Positions 1 through 8,935 are shown, counted from the first letter of the stretch. The stretch is 64,000 nt of DNA from Alkalihalobacillus sp. FSL W8-0930 (GCA_037965595.1 CP150183.1:682001-746000); one strand, 5' to 3'. A program made the numbers and translations. Notes: a model not told the origin generated them from the letters alone.

Positions 1-288
1 GTAAAAGAAAAAGAAAACTACGTAAAGTTTCTAACTGAATCTCCTGCTTTGAACCTGACATTAAAGGAAGAAGAGAAGTTCGAAGGAAATCAGATTAATC
101 ATTTAGGTGTTCAAGTTCATTCTGTAGAAGATGTACTTTTCCATAAAACAAGATTAGAAAAGGAAGGTTTCTTTGCAAGAGAAGAAATGGATGTGAATTG
201 CTGTCATGCCATTCAGGATAAATTCTGGGTAACTGATCCAAATGGAATTGAGTGGGAATATTTTTATACGAAAGAGGATGTAAAGTGA
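1..288 (+). CDS. arsI: Organoarsenical C-As lyase ArsI, 5'-truncated by window edge
   Basis: C-terminal 95 residues of a vicinal-oxygen-chelate (glyoxalase-like) dioxygenase; the frame is open from base 1, so the start lies outside the window. ArsI splits the C-As bond of trivalent methyl- and aryl-arsenicals using Fe(II) and O2. Visible are the VOC metal-ligand His in NHLGVQ, the vicinal Cys pair in MDVNCCHA that binds As(III), and the metal-ligand Glu in GIEWEYF. The related name CadI is used for the same family. It sits 19 bp upstream of arsB in an apparent arsI-arsB-arsC operon, which supports an arsenic role rather than another VOC function. Confidence 0.87.
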   Translation, partial: VKEKENYVKFLTESPALNLTLKEEEKFEGNQINHLGVQVHSVEDVLFHKTRLEKEGFFAREEMDVNCCHAIQDKFWVTDPNGIEWEYFYTKEDVK

Positions 289-307
289 TGAGAGGGGAAC
301 GTTTACT

Positions 308-1606
308 TTGAGTTCGGTGATTTTAGCTTCAGCTATCTTTGTTTTAACGTTAGTTTTTGTCATTTGGCAGCCTAGAAATTTAAATATTGGCTGGTCGGCA
401 TGTGGAGGAGCGATTCTTGCTCTTCTAGTAGGTGTTGTATCATTCACTGATGTGATGGACGTAACGAGTATTGTATGGAATGCGACCTTAACCTTTATCG
501 CCATTATTCTTATTTCCTTAATACTTGATGAGATTGGATTGTTTGAGTGGTCGGCCTTACATATGGCCCGAATGGCAAAGGGAAATGCAGTGCTTATGTT
601 TATCTATGTTTGTTTATTAGGATCTGTGGTCGCAGCCTTTTTTGCAAATGACGGGGCGGCACTCATCTTGACTCCCATCGTCTTATCCATGGTACGTTCT
701 CTAAAGTTTAATGAGAAGATGGTGTTTCCATTTATTATCGCAAGTGGTTTTATCGCGGATACGACCTCTTTACCGCTCGTCGTGAGTAATCTTGTCAATA
801 TCGTATCTGCTGATTATTTTGGCATTGGATTTGTTGAATACGCATCACGCATGATTGTGCCAAACATCTTTTCCCTTCTAGCAAGTGTTCTTGTTCTCTA
901 TCTTTATTTCAGAAAAGACATTCCAAAACGATACGATCATTCGGAGCTACAGGAGCCGGCCGAGGTTATTAAAGATCATAAGATGTTTCGCCTATCATGG
1001 CTTATCTTAGCCTTGTTGCTTATTGGTTATTTAGTAAGTGAATTCGTACATATCCCTGTATCCGTTATTGCGGGAGTGATTGCACTTGTTTTCTTAGGAT
1101 TTGCGAGTAAAAGCAAAGCGGTTGAAACGAAAAAAGTCGTAAGCGGTGCACCGTGGAATATTGTGTTTTTCTCGATTGGTATGTATGTCGTGGTCTATGG
1201 GCTTCGTAATGTGGGACTTACAGATCTGCTGTCAAATGTAGTCCAAGTGGCTGCAGATCAGGGACTTTTCCTAGCAACGATGGGCATGGGATTCTTAGCT
1301 GCCGTTCTTTCCTCTGTCATGAACAACATGCCTACCGTATTAATTGATGCGATTGCAATAGGGAATACCGAAACGACAGGCATCATAAGAGAAGGTTTAA
1401 TTTATGCAAATGTTATTGGTGCAGACCTTGGACCCAAAATTACGCCGATTGGTTCACTTGCTACGTTGTTGTGGCTCCATGTGTTAACTCAAAAGGGAGT
1501 AAAGATTTCGTGGGGAACGTATTTTAAAACAGGTGTAATCATTACCCTGCCCGTCTTGTTTATCACACTAATGGGTTTATACCTATGGTTACTTATTATT
1601 TCTTAA
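308..1606 (+). CDS. arsB: Arsenite efflux permease ArsB
   Basis: Polytopic membrane protein of 432 residues, the usual ArsB length (about 430, ArsB/NhaD superfamily), that exports As(OH)3/antimonite across the cytoplasmic membrane. About ten to twelve hydrophobic segments are visible, with the conserved [15 protein letters not shown] and MNNMPTV re-entrant motifs of the family. The start is TTG, preceded by AGAGGGG at 291-297. It lies between arsI and arsC on the same strand with short gaps, so cotranscription is likely. No arsR repressor gene is inside the window; it may lie to the left. Confidence 0.92.
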   Translation: MSSVILASAIFVLTLVFVIWQPRNLNIGWSACGGAILALLVGVVSFTDVMDVTSIVWNATLTFIAIILISLILDEIGLFEWSALHMARMAKGNAVLMFIYVCLLGSVVAAFFANDGAALILTPIVLSMVRSLKFNEKMVFPFIIASGFIADTTSLPLVVSNLVNIVSADYFGIGFVEYASRMIVPNIFSLLASVLVLYLYFRKDIPKRYDHSELQEPAEVIKDHKMFRLSWLILALLLIGYLVSEFVHIPVSVIAGVIALVFLGFASKSKAVETKKVVSGAPWNIVFFSIGMYVVVYGLRNVGLTDLLSNVVQVAADQGLFLATMGMGFLAAVLSSVMNNMPTVLIDAIAIGNTETTGIIREGLIYANVIGADLGPKITPIGSLATLLWLHVLTQKGVKISWGTYFKTGVIITLPVLFITLMGLYLWLLIIS

Positions 1607-1624
1607 ATAAAGGAGCATGTAACG

Positions 1625-2044
1625 ATGACGAAAAAAAGTATTTATTTTCTTTGTACAGGTAACTCATGTAGAAGCCAAATGGCTGAAGGGTGGGCTAAGG
1701 AATATCTAGCTGATGAATGGAACGTATTCAGCGCAGGGATTGAGGCGCATGGTTTGAATCCGAATGCAGTAAAAGCGATGAAGGAAGTAGGAATCGATAT
1801 CTTAAATCAAACCTCGGATACAATTGATTCTGAGCTTATAAACAACGCAGATTTTGTAGTGACCTTATGCGGTGATGCAGCAGACAAATGTCCTACAACA
1901 CCCGCGCATGTCAGAAGAGCGCATTGGGGATTTGATGATCCTGCTAAAGCTACAGGAACAGAGGAAGAAAAGTGGGCATTCTTCCAACGTGTGAGAGATG
2001 AGATTGCTGAGCGAATCAAGCGATTTAAAGAGACTGGTGTATAA
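1625..2044 (+). CDS. arsC: Arsenate reductase ArsC, thioredoxin-coupled type
   Basis: Low-molecular-weight phosphatase-like arsenate reductase of 139 residues, typical of the Bacillus/Staphylococcus class. It reduces As(V) to As(III), which ArsB then exports. The P-loop CTGNSCR begins at Cys10, and the two redox cysteines of the disulfide cascade are visible as Cys82 and Cys89 in [10 protein letters not shown]. The start ATG is preceded by AAAGGAGC with good spacing and lies 18 bp after arsB. It is the last gene of the ars operon here, because the next gene is on the opposite strand. Confidence 0.96.
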   Translation: MTKKSIYFLCTGNSCRSQMAEGWAKEYLADEWNVFSAGIEAHGLNPNAVKAMKEVGIDILNQTSDTIDSELINNADFVVTLCGDAADKCPTTPAHVRRAHWGFDDPAKATGTEEEKWAFFQRVRDEIAERIKRFKETGV

Positions 2045-2056
2045 GAGCTTCACGCA

Positions 2057-2173
2057 TTAAAGATGAAATAGTCCTTTGACTAAACCAACGATAAGGCGAG
2101 GGAAATATAATAAAATTTCAAACAGTAGTCCGATCCAATCTATGTACTCGCGCTTTTTCTTTTGCTTTTTCAT
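2057..2173 (-). CDS. Small basic-hydrophobic membrane protein, 38 aa
   Basis: Short gene on the minus strand that converges on arsC. ATG at 2173 is preceded by a near-ideal Shine-Dalgarno AAGGAGGA (2177-2184) with a 3-base gap. The product opens with a lysine/arginine cluster (MKKQKKKREYIDW) followed by one hydrophobic helix (IGLLFEILLYFPRLIVG) and ends LVKGLFHL. The strong ribosome site and membrane-peptide layout support a real microprotein. No function is recognised. A 66-codon frame on the other strand over the same DNA has no such ribosome site. Confidence 0.62.
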   Translation of the reverse strand: MKKQKKKREYIDWIGLLFEILLYFPRLIVGLVKGLFHL

Positions 2174-2341
2174 AGATCCTCCTTGTTTTTTACTAATCGT
2201 ATCTATTGTATCTAAAAGACTGAGTGTAAGTTATAAAGTTATTATAAAGTCTGGTGTTTTTATAAAAAGTTTATAATGATTTAGTACGATAAGAAAGATA
2301 GTACAAAACTCACACTTAATTAAACTTGGAGATGGGAATGG

Positions 2342-2758
2342 ATGAGACAGAAGCCAGCGGGTTTTTGGGTACGATTTTTTGCAACATTTATTGATAGCAT
2401 CATTGTTGCTGTCATTAGCATTATTTTATCTATTATCTTTCAGGATGCTCCTAATAGTCTTGAAGATTCGACTTCAGCTTTTATATTTCAGCTTATGTAT
2501 TCTGTAATAGGAGTCATCTATCTTACAGCGAGTCGTTTTAAGGGTACGCCAGGGAAGATTATTTTAGGGATACAAGTTGTAAAGGAAGATGGAGAGAGAA
2601 TTGGCATTGGTCGCTCCATTGGCCGTTTCTTTGCTTACTTTCTTTCAGCCTTGATTTTTTATATTGGATACCTAATGGTGGCATTCAGAGAAGACAAAAA
2701 GAGTTTACACGATTTGATTTGTCATACGAGGGTCGTGTATCGAGATATTAGAGAATAG
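2342..2758 (+). CDS. RDD family membrane protein
   Basis: 138-residue protein with an N-terminal signature close to the RDD family (KPAGFWVRFFATFIDSII, with the conserved Arg and Asp in the first helix), then two to three further hydrophobic segments and a C-terminal DDKKSLHDLICHTRVV motif, which is the usual RDD ending. RDD proteins are small membrane proteins; some are proposed to be Na+/H+ antiporters, but most have no assigned role. Start ATG follows GGAGA at 2329. The SRPBCC gene follows 13 bp downstream, probably in the same transcript. Confidence 0.88.
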   Translation: MRQKPAGFWVRFFATFIDSIIVAVISIILSIIFQDAPNSLEDSTSAFIFQLMYSVIGVIYLTASRFKGTPGKIILGIQVVKEDGERIGIGRSIGRFFAYFLSALIFYIGYLMVAFREDKKSLHDLICHTRVVYRDIRE

Positions 2759-2771
2759 TAGGAGTCGAGAG

Positions 2772-3260
2772 ATGAAAGAAATGATTTGTTTTACTTTTGA
2801 TGACACAATTGATGTTCCGGTGGATTTTGTTTTCACCTGTTTAAACGAAGATAAACATGTTCTGGAGTGGAATGATTTTATCGTTGAGAATGTGTATGAC
2901 GGGGATGAGCGAGATTTAAAAGAAGGAGCCATTTTTATTACGAAACAAAAGGTAGGAAAGAAGATTATCGAGCTTGAAGGAGAATATACTAAATTTCAAC
3001 CGCCATATGCTGCAGAAGTAAAAACAAGCACAAAAGAAGGTGTAGGTTTTACTCGGTATCAGTTAATTGAAGATGGCAACCAGACTCATTTTAAGGTTGA
3101 AGTGGCACTTATCCCAAGTAATATGTATTATTCTATTCTTACTAAAACATTCAAGTGGAGCTATAAACTTATGTATACGGAGCAGTTTGAGAAATTTGTT
3201 GAGTATACACGTATGCAATATAAGATGAGCAAAGAAGTACCCGTAGAACTTACTCCGTAG
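2772..3260 (+). CDS. SRPBCC-fold protein
   Basis: 162-residue protein of the START/Bet v1-like (SRPBCC) superfamily: an N-terminal strand IDVPVDFVFTCLNEDKHVLEWND, a central antiparallel sheet and a long C-terminal helix beginning near FEKFVEYTRMQ. Members bind hydrophobic ligands in a deep cavity; the ligand cannot be told from sequence. No signal peptide or membrane segment. TAGGAG precedes the start, and a strong terminator follows the stop, so the RDD-SRPBCC pair looks like one transcription unit. Confidence 0.78.
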   Translation: MKEMICFTFDDTIDVPVDFVFTCLNEDKHVLEWNDFIVENVYDGDERDLKEGAIFITKQKVGKKIIELEGEYTKFQPPYAAEVKTSTKEGVGFTRYQLIEDGNQTHFKVEVALIPSNMYYSILTKTFKWSYKLMYTEQFEKFVEYTRMQYKMSKEVPVELTP

Positions 3261-3265
3261 CAAGT

Positions 3266-3302
3266 AAGCACCAAAACCATCTCGGTTTTCGGTGCTTTTT
3301 TC
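3266..3302 (+). terminator. Intrinsic terminator
   Basis: Inverted repeat with arms AAGCACCAAAACC and GGTTTTCGGTGCTT around a short loop, followed by a run of T. It closes the RDD-SRPBCC unit. Confidence 0.88.
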
Positions 3303-3314
3303 TATTGTAAGGCA

Positions 3315-3344
3315 TTTCATGTACAATAAAGAAAACACATGAAA
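3315..3344 (+). promoter_or_regulatory. Inverted repeat upstream of lysR, candidate autoregulatory site
   Basis: Arms TTTCATGT (3315-3322) and ACATGAAA (3337-3344) separated by 14 bp, ending 21 bp before the LysR start codon. Spaced dyads of this kind upstream of LysR-type genes are typical recognition sites. No binding data; the assignment is by position. Confidence 0.42.
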
Positions 3345-3365
3345 GCATTAAGAAGGTGAGTCCAG

Positions 3366-4262
3366 ATGAATTTAAAATGGTTAGAGCTTTTCTGCTATAT
3401 CGTGGAAGAAGGAAGTTTGAGCGCAGCTGGAAGGCGAGCTTATATCACTCAACCATCTGTAACCAAATATATGAACTCGCTTGAAGATCATTATGGTTCG
3501 CTTCTTTTACATCGTACAAATGGAAGCGTCTCGCCAACTTCTACGGGTCATGAATTATATGCACACGCAAAAAGGATTTTAGGCGAATACTACAATTCAC
3601 TTGAAGCCGTTCGTTACCTTGAAACGGGCATTCAGAAGCAATTGATTGTAGGTGCTTCCTACACGATTGGCGAATATATTATGCCTTCCGTGCTCGCGAG
3701 GTATCAACAGGCATACCCAGATTCGGTCATCCATCTCGAAATTAATAATACTCGTACGATTCTTAGACAGCTCGATAATCAACAATTAGATGTGGCTTTT
3801 ATCGAAGGAGAATTAACAGATCAGCGGTTAATGAAACAAGTCATTTCATATGATAACGTTCAATTAGTTGTTGGCCCTGCTCACCCGTGGGCAGAACGTT
3901 CAAGTGTGTATATTAAAGAGCTAATGAACGAAAAATATATCGCTCGCGAGTCCAAATCCTCTACGCGGCGAATTGTCGAACGAAAATTGAAAGAACGATA
4001 TAACGAGTATGACGTCACACCTCATTTAGAGTTAAATACAAATCAAGCCGTGAAAAATGCCATTCAATCAGGTTTAGGATATGGGTTTGCCTCCTACTAT
4101 GCGGTCAGACATGAGATCGATCATGGACTTCTTGTGAATGTTCCACTCGCCAACTGCAAAATCGAGCGACCCTTCTGGAGGGTGAAGAAACCTTTGAGAT
4201 TTGAGAAACCGGCACTCGAAACGTTTGAGGCCATTGTTTCCGAAATCTTACAAACGATCTAA
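3366..4262 (+). CDS. LysR-family transcriptional regulator
   Basis: 298-residue LTTR: N-terminal winged helix-turn-helix (residues 1-60, with EEGSLSAAGRRAYITQPSVTKYMNSLE as recognition region) and a periplasmic-binding-like effector domain from about residue 90 (LIVGASYTIGEYIMPSVL). It lies on the same strand and directly upstream of a TSUP-type anion exporter at 4386, the arrangement seen where the regulator controls the exporter; that link is inference. A dyad at 3315-3344 could be its own operator. The effector is not predictable. Confidence 0.93.
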   Translation: MNLKWLELFCYIVEEGSLSAAGRRAYITQPSVTKYMNSLEDHYGSLLLHRTNGSVSPTSTGHELYAHAKRILGEYYNSLEAVRYLETGIQKQLIVGASYTIGEYIMPSVLARYQQAYPDSVIHLEINNTRTILRQLDNQQLDVAFIEGELTDQRLMKQVISYDNVQLVVGPAHPWAERSSVYIKELMNEKYIARESKSSTRRIVERKLKERYNEYDVTPHLELNTNQAVKNAIQSGLGYGFASYYAVRHEIDHGLLVNVPLANCKIERPFWRVKKPLRFEKPALETFEAIVSEILQTI

Positions 4263-4385
4263 ACGAAGGTTAATCCGATCAGATTACCTACCTATGCCAA
4301 AATGTTATAGGCTATATATCCTCTCGCTTCTCGCTCTTTCACTTCTTTATTCCCTGTAATATAGGAAGTGTTGGAGGGCGAGAAG

Positions 4386-5126
4386 ATGACAGTTATATTA
4401 CTAATTCTTTTAGGACTTATTGCGAGTTCATATGGAGTAATTATTGGTGCAGGAGGAGGATTTATATTTGTTCCACTGCTGTTACTATTTTACGATATAA
4501 CGCCTGCAGAAGCTGCAGGTACGGGGTTACTTATTGTGTTAATTAGTAGCTTGTCTGGAGTATTCTCTTATATCAAACAAAAAAGAGTCAATTATAAAAT
4601 CGGACTGCTTGTAGCAATAGGAGCAATACCCGGAACGTTTTTGGGAAACACTCTGATCTCTTTTGTGCCGGAAGCAACATTTTATAAGATCTTTGCTTTG
4701 ATGCTTTTAGGATTAGGTTTCTTTCAGATCTTCAGGGCACCAACTGAACAGAATTCTCTAGTTATAAGTAAAGAGAAACAACAATTAATTCTTCCGCTCA
4801 TTGGAGTCGGAGTCGGAACTATTTCGTCCTTTTTTGGAATTGGTGGAGGCTTTATTGTAGTTCCTATCTTAATCTATGTGTTTGGATTACGGATTCATCT
4901 AGCAACAGCTACTTCTATTTTCGCGTTAATGATCTATTCATCCATTGGATCGATTCCTCCATTACTAAAAGGAAGTATTGATTGGACTGTACTTGCCTGG
5001 TCTGGAATTGGTGTGCTAATAGGGTCTCAGCTAGGAGCCTTTATTTCTAAAAGGTTGAATACAACTGTTGTGACGAGGATGCTTGCAACAGTTGTGATAT
5101 TGATGGGTGTTCTGTTGATTTGGTAA
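4386..5126 (+). CDS. TSUP (TauE/SafE) family sulfite/sulfonate exporter
   Basis: 246-residue membrane protein with the internal two-fold repeat of the TSUP family: glycine-rich helices GVIIGAGGGFIFVPLLLLFY near the N terminus and SSFFGIGGGFIVVPILIYVF in the second half, about eight hydrophobic segments. Family members move sulfite, sulfoacetate or other small anions. ATG at 4386 is chosen over an in-frame TTG 18 bp upstream because GGAGGG lies at 4371-4376. Substrate unknown; the LysR gene upstream is the likely regulator. A terminator follows. Confidence 0.88.
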   Translation: MTVILLILLGLIASSYGVIIGAGGGFIFVPLLLLFYDITPAEAAGTGLLIVLISSLSGVFSYIKQKRVNYKIGLLVAIGAIPGTFLGNTLISFVPEATFYKIFALMLLGLGFFQIFRAPTEQNSLVISKEKQQLILPLIGVGVGTISSFFGIGGGFIVVPILIYVFGLRIHLATATSIFALMIYSSIGSIPPLLKGSIDWTVLAWSGIGVLIGSQLGAFISKRLNTTVVTRMLATVVILMGVLLIW

Positions 5127-5140
5127 GTAGGTCCATACAT

Positions 5141-5175
5141 AAAGAACCAAGGCTCTCTCGGGCTTTGGTTCTTTA
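5141..5175 (+). terminator. Intrinsic terminator
   Basis: Hairpin AAAGAACCAAGGC / GGCTTTGGTTCTTT with a short loop just after the TSUP stop codon. Confidence 0.85.
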
Positions 5176-5269
5176 TGTTTGTATAGAAAGGCTTAAGAAA
5201 CAATTAAGAAATGAGAGTGAATAAATGGTGTAATATAGAAAAAAAGGTTGAAACTTTAAAAGGAGTGTT

Positions 5270-5671
5270 ATGATGAAAAAGGTTGGAATTCTATTTAGTT
5301 TGGCTGTATTAGGATTAGCGGTATATCTATTTGTAACTAGAACCTATTATTTTTACCCAATGTTCCCGGTATCGAATTTATCTGCGCGTACGGTCGTTGC
5401 ACAGTTTGATCGTTCAGAAGAAGATGTTGCGAAGATAGCAGAATTAGAGGACTACACGTGGTACCTCACAGAGAGTGATAGGTATGAGGGCTACGCAAAT
5501 GCAGATAAAAAAGTCGTACAATTTATAGAATCCAAAGGCTGGGATTATAAAGAGAAGATTGGATCTGCATTTATCTTTCAAAACGTAGAAGAAGAACTCA
5601 TTGTCAGTACGCAAATGTGGACAGAGAAATATATTACTCTCCAAGTGGAAAATAAAGTAGAGGATCTCTAA
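5270..5671 (+). CDS. Hypothetical exported or membrane-anchored protein
   Basis: 133 residues with an N-terminal hydrophobic helix (GILFSLAVLGLAVYLFV, about residues 5-21) behind a Lys pair, consistent with an uncleaved signal anchor; the remainder is a small acidic soluble domain outside the membrane. AAGGAGTG precedes two adjacent ATGs. The next gene starts immediately after this stop (TAA-ATG), so the two are translated together. I do not recognise a family. Confidence 0.72.
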   Translation: MMKKVGILFSLAVLGLAVYLFVTRTYYFYPMFPVSNLSARTVVAQFDRSEEDVAKIAELEDYTWYLTESDRYEGYANADKKVVQFIESKGWDYKEKIGSAFIFQNVEEELIVSTQMWTEKYITLQVENKVEDL

Positions 5672-6223
5672 ATGTATAACTTCGACTTGGTGACAAGGTA
5701 TAGCCAATCAAATCCTATGATTATGAGTACCTATGAAGTAGAAGAAGCTCTTACTTCAACATTTCATGCGTTTGAAATTCCTCTTACGTCCATTAGTAGC
5801 CAGGACTATCTACATGATGAAGAAGTTGATGAGACATCTATCTATAAGCTGTTAACCATTACAGATAAGAGAATCCTTCCCACGATACAAACAGAAGAAG
5901 ATAGAGATGTATTTAATGATTCTTTAATCATAAAAACGAGGAATTACCTTGAGCATATCGGGTTTCAACTAAAAGCTACTGATTCAGAGGCGCGCGTATA
6001 TAACAAACTGATTCATCAACATAATACGGGTACAAGAGTATCTATATTGCTGGAGAAGGAATCAGAGAGGACCGTGTCTAATTTTAAAGTATATGGATTT
6101 GCAAGCATACTCGTTTCTTATTTACATGCACAAGTGGGAGTAGGTGGAATGGTGTCAGACGACATACATAATCACGAGTTTCAGCTGTATTTAAAAGCAC
6201 TGGCAGAGAATGGATGCATCTAA
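5672..6223 (+). CDS. Hypothetical cytoplasmic protein, 183 aa
   Basis: Soluble acidic protein starting at the base after the preceding stop codon, with a weak AGAGGAT ribosome site inside the upstream gene, implying translational coupling. No signal peptide or clear membrane segment. An EVEEALTSTFHAFEIPL-like N-terminal helix is visible but no catalytic motif. Together with the upstream membrane-anchored protein and the downstream MFS exporter (21 bp away) it may form one operon. Function unknown. Confidence 0.72.
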   Translation: MYNFDLVTRYSQSNPMIMSTYEVEEALTSTFHAFEIPLTSISSQDYLHDEEVDETSIYKLLTITDKRILPTIQTEEDRDVFNDSLIIKTRNYLEHIGFQLKATDSEARVYNKLIHQHNTGTRVSILLEKESERTVSNFKVYGFASILVSYLHAQVGVGGMVSDDIHNHEFQLYLKALAENGCI

Positions 6224-6244
6224 ACTCGCAATAGGAGGGAAGCT

Positions 6245-7507
6245 ATGGGCTCTAAATTTTTCGTGGATGTCACACCTTTAAAGCAGTCACCTGAATTTAG
6301 ACGATTGTGGTTGGGGGAAGGTATCTCCACGTTTGGTGGATATATGGCTGCATATGCGGTGATGTATCAAATTTATAGCATTACTCAAAGCTCAATAGCT
6401 GTTGGAGCTGCTGGATTATTTATTGCGATCCCATCTCTTTTGTTTGTACTATTTGCAGGAAGTTTGGGTGATTCATTTGATCGAAGAAAACTCGTTTTGT
6501 CTACAACAATCGGTCAGATCGTGGTGGCTTCCATTTATTTTATTCAATCTTCCTTGCAGAATGAACAGGTATGGATCTTATACGGGCTACTTGCGATGCA
6601 ATCCCTATTAACCTCGATTAATGCTCCCGCAAGAGCAACCTTTATGCCAAGGCTTCTACCCAAGAATCAGTTTCGATCAGCAGCAGTACTGAACATGGTA
6701 TTTATGACATTCTGCGGGGTGCTGGGACCGGTCACAGCTGGATTCATTACTTCCCTTTGGTCGATGAATATTAATTATTTGATTAATGCTTTGTCATACA
6801 TAGCTGCTTTATATGGGGTGTTCCGGTTACCTCCGATGCTTCCAGAAGGTGGGTCAGCCAAGCCATCCATTGGAATGATTGCTGAGGGGATAAGATTCAT
6901 AGTAAAGAACCAACGAATTAAAGGGGCTTTCTTTACGGATATGAGCGTTACACTTTTGGGGACCTCAACCGCACTTTTTCCAGCGATCACAGCCCTGTAT
7001 TTTAGTGATGATCCAACCATTCTAGGTTACTTTATGGCTGCGCCAGCCTTAGGTGGATTTCTTGGATCCATCTGCTCAGGTCAGCTCACGAAAGTAAAAA
7101 GAGAAGGAAGAGCAGTTATTATATTAGCTTTTTCCTATGCTGTATCAATCATGTGTTTTGGACTAAGTGTCAATTCAGTAATTTTCTTGCCATTATTCTT
7201 CTTAATGCTCTCAGGTGCAGCGGACTCGCTCATGGTTGTCTTAAATCAAACCATTGTTGTCCATACCACTCCAGATCACTTACGCTCAAGAGTGAATTCG
7301 GTGGAGTACCTTCTCGGATTTGGCGGACCTCAACTAGGCGACTTTCGTGCTGGGGCAGTAGGAACGGCGCTCTCCCCAAGAAGTGCTACAATGCTCGGTG
7401 GAATGACGTCAATCCTTGCTGTAGGAGTCATTTATCTGTTGTTACCATCATATCGTACATTTCATGTTGAAAATGAAGTTGAGGGTGAGGCTGAACAGGT
7501 TACATGA
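6245..7507 (+). CDS. MFS exporter, DHA3-like
   Basis: 420-residue transporter with about 12 hydrophobic segments and the motif A-like loop GSLGDSFDRRKLV between helices 2 and 3, plus the later GGPQLGDFRAGAVGT segment common in EntS/MFS_3-type exporters of siderophores and drugs. GAGGGAAGCT precedes ATG 6245. The likely activity is proton-driven export of a small molecule; the substrate cannot be read from sequence. It converges on the DUF421 gene 13 bp away. Confidence 0.88.
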   Translation: MGSKFFVDVTPLKQSPEFRRLWLGEGISTFGGYMAAYAVMYQIYSITQSSIAVGAAGLFIAIPSLLFVLFAGSLGDSFDRRKLVLSTTIGQIVVASIYFIQSSLQNEQVWILYGLLAMQSLLTSINAPARATFMPRLLPKNQFRSAAVLNMVFMTFCGVLGPVTAGFITSLWSMNINYLINALSYIAALYGVFRLPPMLPEGGSAKPSIGMIAEGIRFIVKNQRIKGAFFTDMSVTLLGTSTALFPAITALYFSDDPTILGYFMAAPALGGFLGSICSGQLTKVKREGRAVIILAFSYAVSIMCFGLSVNSVIFLPLFFLMLSGAADSLMVVLNQTIVVHTTPDHLRSRVNSVEYLLGFGGPQLGDFRAGAVGTALSPRSATMLGGMTSILAVGVIYLLLPSYRTFHVENEVEGEAEQVT

Positions 7508-7520
7508 ATATCTATTAATA

Positions 7521-8207
7521 CTAATCCCTCTCATACAAATCCACATACATTTTACCAAACGAATCTACTTGAGCAAGGAAGACGTCTTTAATCTCAGTCG
7601 CTCCTTGCTTTTTAATTTCACCGAGCAACCATTCTTCTGTGTAACCATGTTCTTCTAATCCTTTTCTTAAAAGCTTTCCATCCATAATCAACACTCTAGG
7701 TCCATGCACCATTTGAACGGATACACCAGAGGTATGGGGTGTTAAAGGCTGTTGGTCTGATTTTAATAAAATACTAAGCTGGCCATTGGTTTCTAAGACG
7801 GCCATCTCAACATCTGATATGTTAAAGGTTCCTTTTTCTCGGAGGAGAAGCATCAATTCATCTGCAGACAATAGGTTTTTCTTCATGTTGTGTTCAAGGA
7901 TGGACCCATCTTGAATAAGAATGGCCGGGCTGCCATCAATGATTTTGGTAAACCATCTTGATTTTAAGCTAACAAACGCTAAAATACTTGGGAACAAACC
8001 CCAGATGAGCAGCGCCATTAACCCGTTTGAAATCTTTACATTTTGATCCACAGACATGGTTGCAGCAATGGATCCAATGGTAATGCCCACACAGTAATCA
8101 AAGAACGTAAGCTGTGATATTTGTTTTTTGCCCATTAGACGAGCCATCATCATTAACAGAAGAAAGGATACAATGGAGCGGATTAAGACTAAAACAAGTT
8201 CAGGCAT
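7521..8207 (-). CDS. DUF421 (YetF-like) membrane protein
   Basis: 228 residues: about three N-terminal transmembrane helices containing RLMGKKQISQLTFFDYCVGI and TIGSIAATMSVD, both hallmarks of the YetF/YdfR/DUF421 family, then a soluble alpha/beta domain with DGSPAILIQDG. ATG 8207 is chosen because GGAG lies 9 bp upstream; an in-frame ATG at 8222 has no ribosome site. Family members are common in spore formers and often belong to forespore or stress regulons; biochemical role unknown. It is divergent from a small lipoprotein gene. Confidence 0.9.
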   Translation of the reverse strand: MPELVLVLIRSIVSFLLLMMMARLMGKKQISQLTFFDYCVGITIGSIAATMSVDQNVKISNGLMALLIWGLFPSILAFVSLKSRWFTKIIDGSPAILIQDGSILEHNMKKNLLSADELMLLLREKGTFNISDVEMAVLETNGQLSILLKSDQQPLTPHTSGVSVQMVHGPRVLIMDGKLLRKGLEEHGYTEEWLLGEIKKQGATEIKDVFLAQVDSFGKMYVDLYERD

Positions 8208-8296
8208 AGAATGAGTCTCCATTTCAAGTAAGATGCAATCTTTTCTTAGTATTAGGTAATAATAACCTCCATATGCGAATGATGAGGAGGCCTTTA

Positions 8297-8635
8297 ATGA
8301 TAAGAAAGATGGGAATTAGTCTAATTATAATTTTGCTATTATCAAGTTGTGGAAATGTTGTTGGAAGTCATGCGTTTTATGAAGTGTTAGATCAAATAGA
8401 AGAAGCATTGGATCAGTCTGATTGGGAACAGCTTGATCAGTATGCGGTCCAATTTCAAGAAACGTACGATCAAAATAAGTGGAAGCTGCAGCTTGTTGGA
8501 GATGAGGCAGAATATGAGGCACTATATGAAAGCACCCAGAAACTACTGGCAGGGGTAAAAGAGCAGGATTCAACCGTTGTCCGAGTTGAAATGGCCAACG
8601 CACGTGCGCTTGTTTTTGAAATGTATTCCCTTTAG
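8297..8635 (+). CDS. Small lipoprotein, DUF4363-like
   Basis: 112-residue protein with a type II signal peptide ending in lipobox LSSC-G (Cys at about residue 18) and an all-helical mature part rich in Asp, Gln and Glu (EEALDQSDWEQLDQYAVQF). ATG 8297 follows GAGGAGG at 8284-8290; upstream ATGs lack spacing. Length and helical pattern resemble DUF4363 proteins, which frequently neighbour DUF421 genes, as here (divergent, 89 bp apart). A terminator follows the stop. Assignment to DUF4363 is by pattern only. Confidence 0.75.
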   Translation: MIRKMGISLIIILLLSSCGNVVGSHAFYEVLDQIEEALDQSDWEQLDQYAVQFQETYDQNKWKLQLVGDEAEYEALYESTQKLLAGVKEQDSTVVRVEMANARALVFEMYSL

Positions 8636-8677
8636 AGGGATCAAAGCTCAAATAGCTTTGGTCCTCTTTGATTTTTA
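8634..8677 (+). terminator. Intrinsic terminator
   Basis: Long hairpin AGAGGGATCAAAGCT / AGCTTTGGTCCTCT with loop CAAAT, then GATTTTT. It overlaps the stop codon of the small lipoprotein gene. Confidence 0.88.
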
Positions 8678-8700
8678 GTGGGTTAGAAGGGTGATGTTTC

Positions 8701-8935
8701 TTTGTAAGTGTTTGGTTTTCCTTGGTGTGGGGTGGTTTGAGCTTGGTATGAACGCTGGGGTTCTTAGTATCGTAGGTGTGCTCTTGCCAAGTTCCAGTTT
8801 CTTCTTGGTATCGGGGACTGTTTCTTGATGGGATGGGCTCCGGGCTTGGTACATATCTTGTTCTTCTGGCTAACGTCTCTGCACTCTTGGTTATTTGTGC
8901 AGAGTTCTTGGTGTAAGCTTCTTATTTCTTATTTT
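8701..8935 (-). repeat. Phased degenerate repeat tract 1 (20/21-bp spacing)
   Basis: The 368-bp gap between the lipoprotein and the methyltransferase contains no gene; after the terminator it holds a G/T-rich tract in which CTTGGT-like words recur at about 8701, 8721, 8742, 8763, 8783, 8804, 8824, 8845, 8866, 8886 and 8907. The steps are 20 or 21 bp throughout although the intervening bases diverge. Read on the minus strand the unit is ACCAAG plus about 14 T-poor bases, resembling the T-poor units of the other tracts. Confidence 0.6.

Noticed and set aside
2076-2276. 66-codon plus-strand frame after arsC
   Set aside because: Starts at TTG without a ribosome site; the opposite strand over the same interval encodes a 38-aa peptide with an excellent one.
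4268-4288. Imperfect dyad GGTTAATC...GATTACC after the first lysR gene
   Set aside because: Arms are short and mismatched by an extra base, with no T-run and no defined position relative to a promoter.
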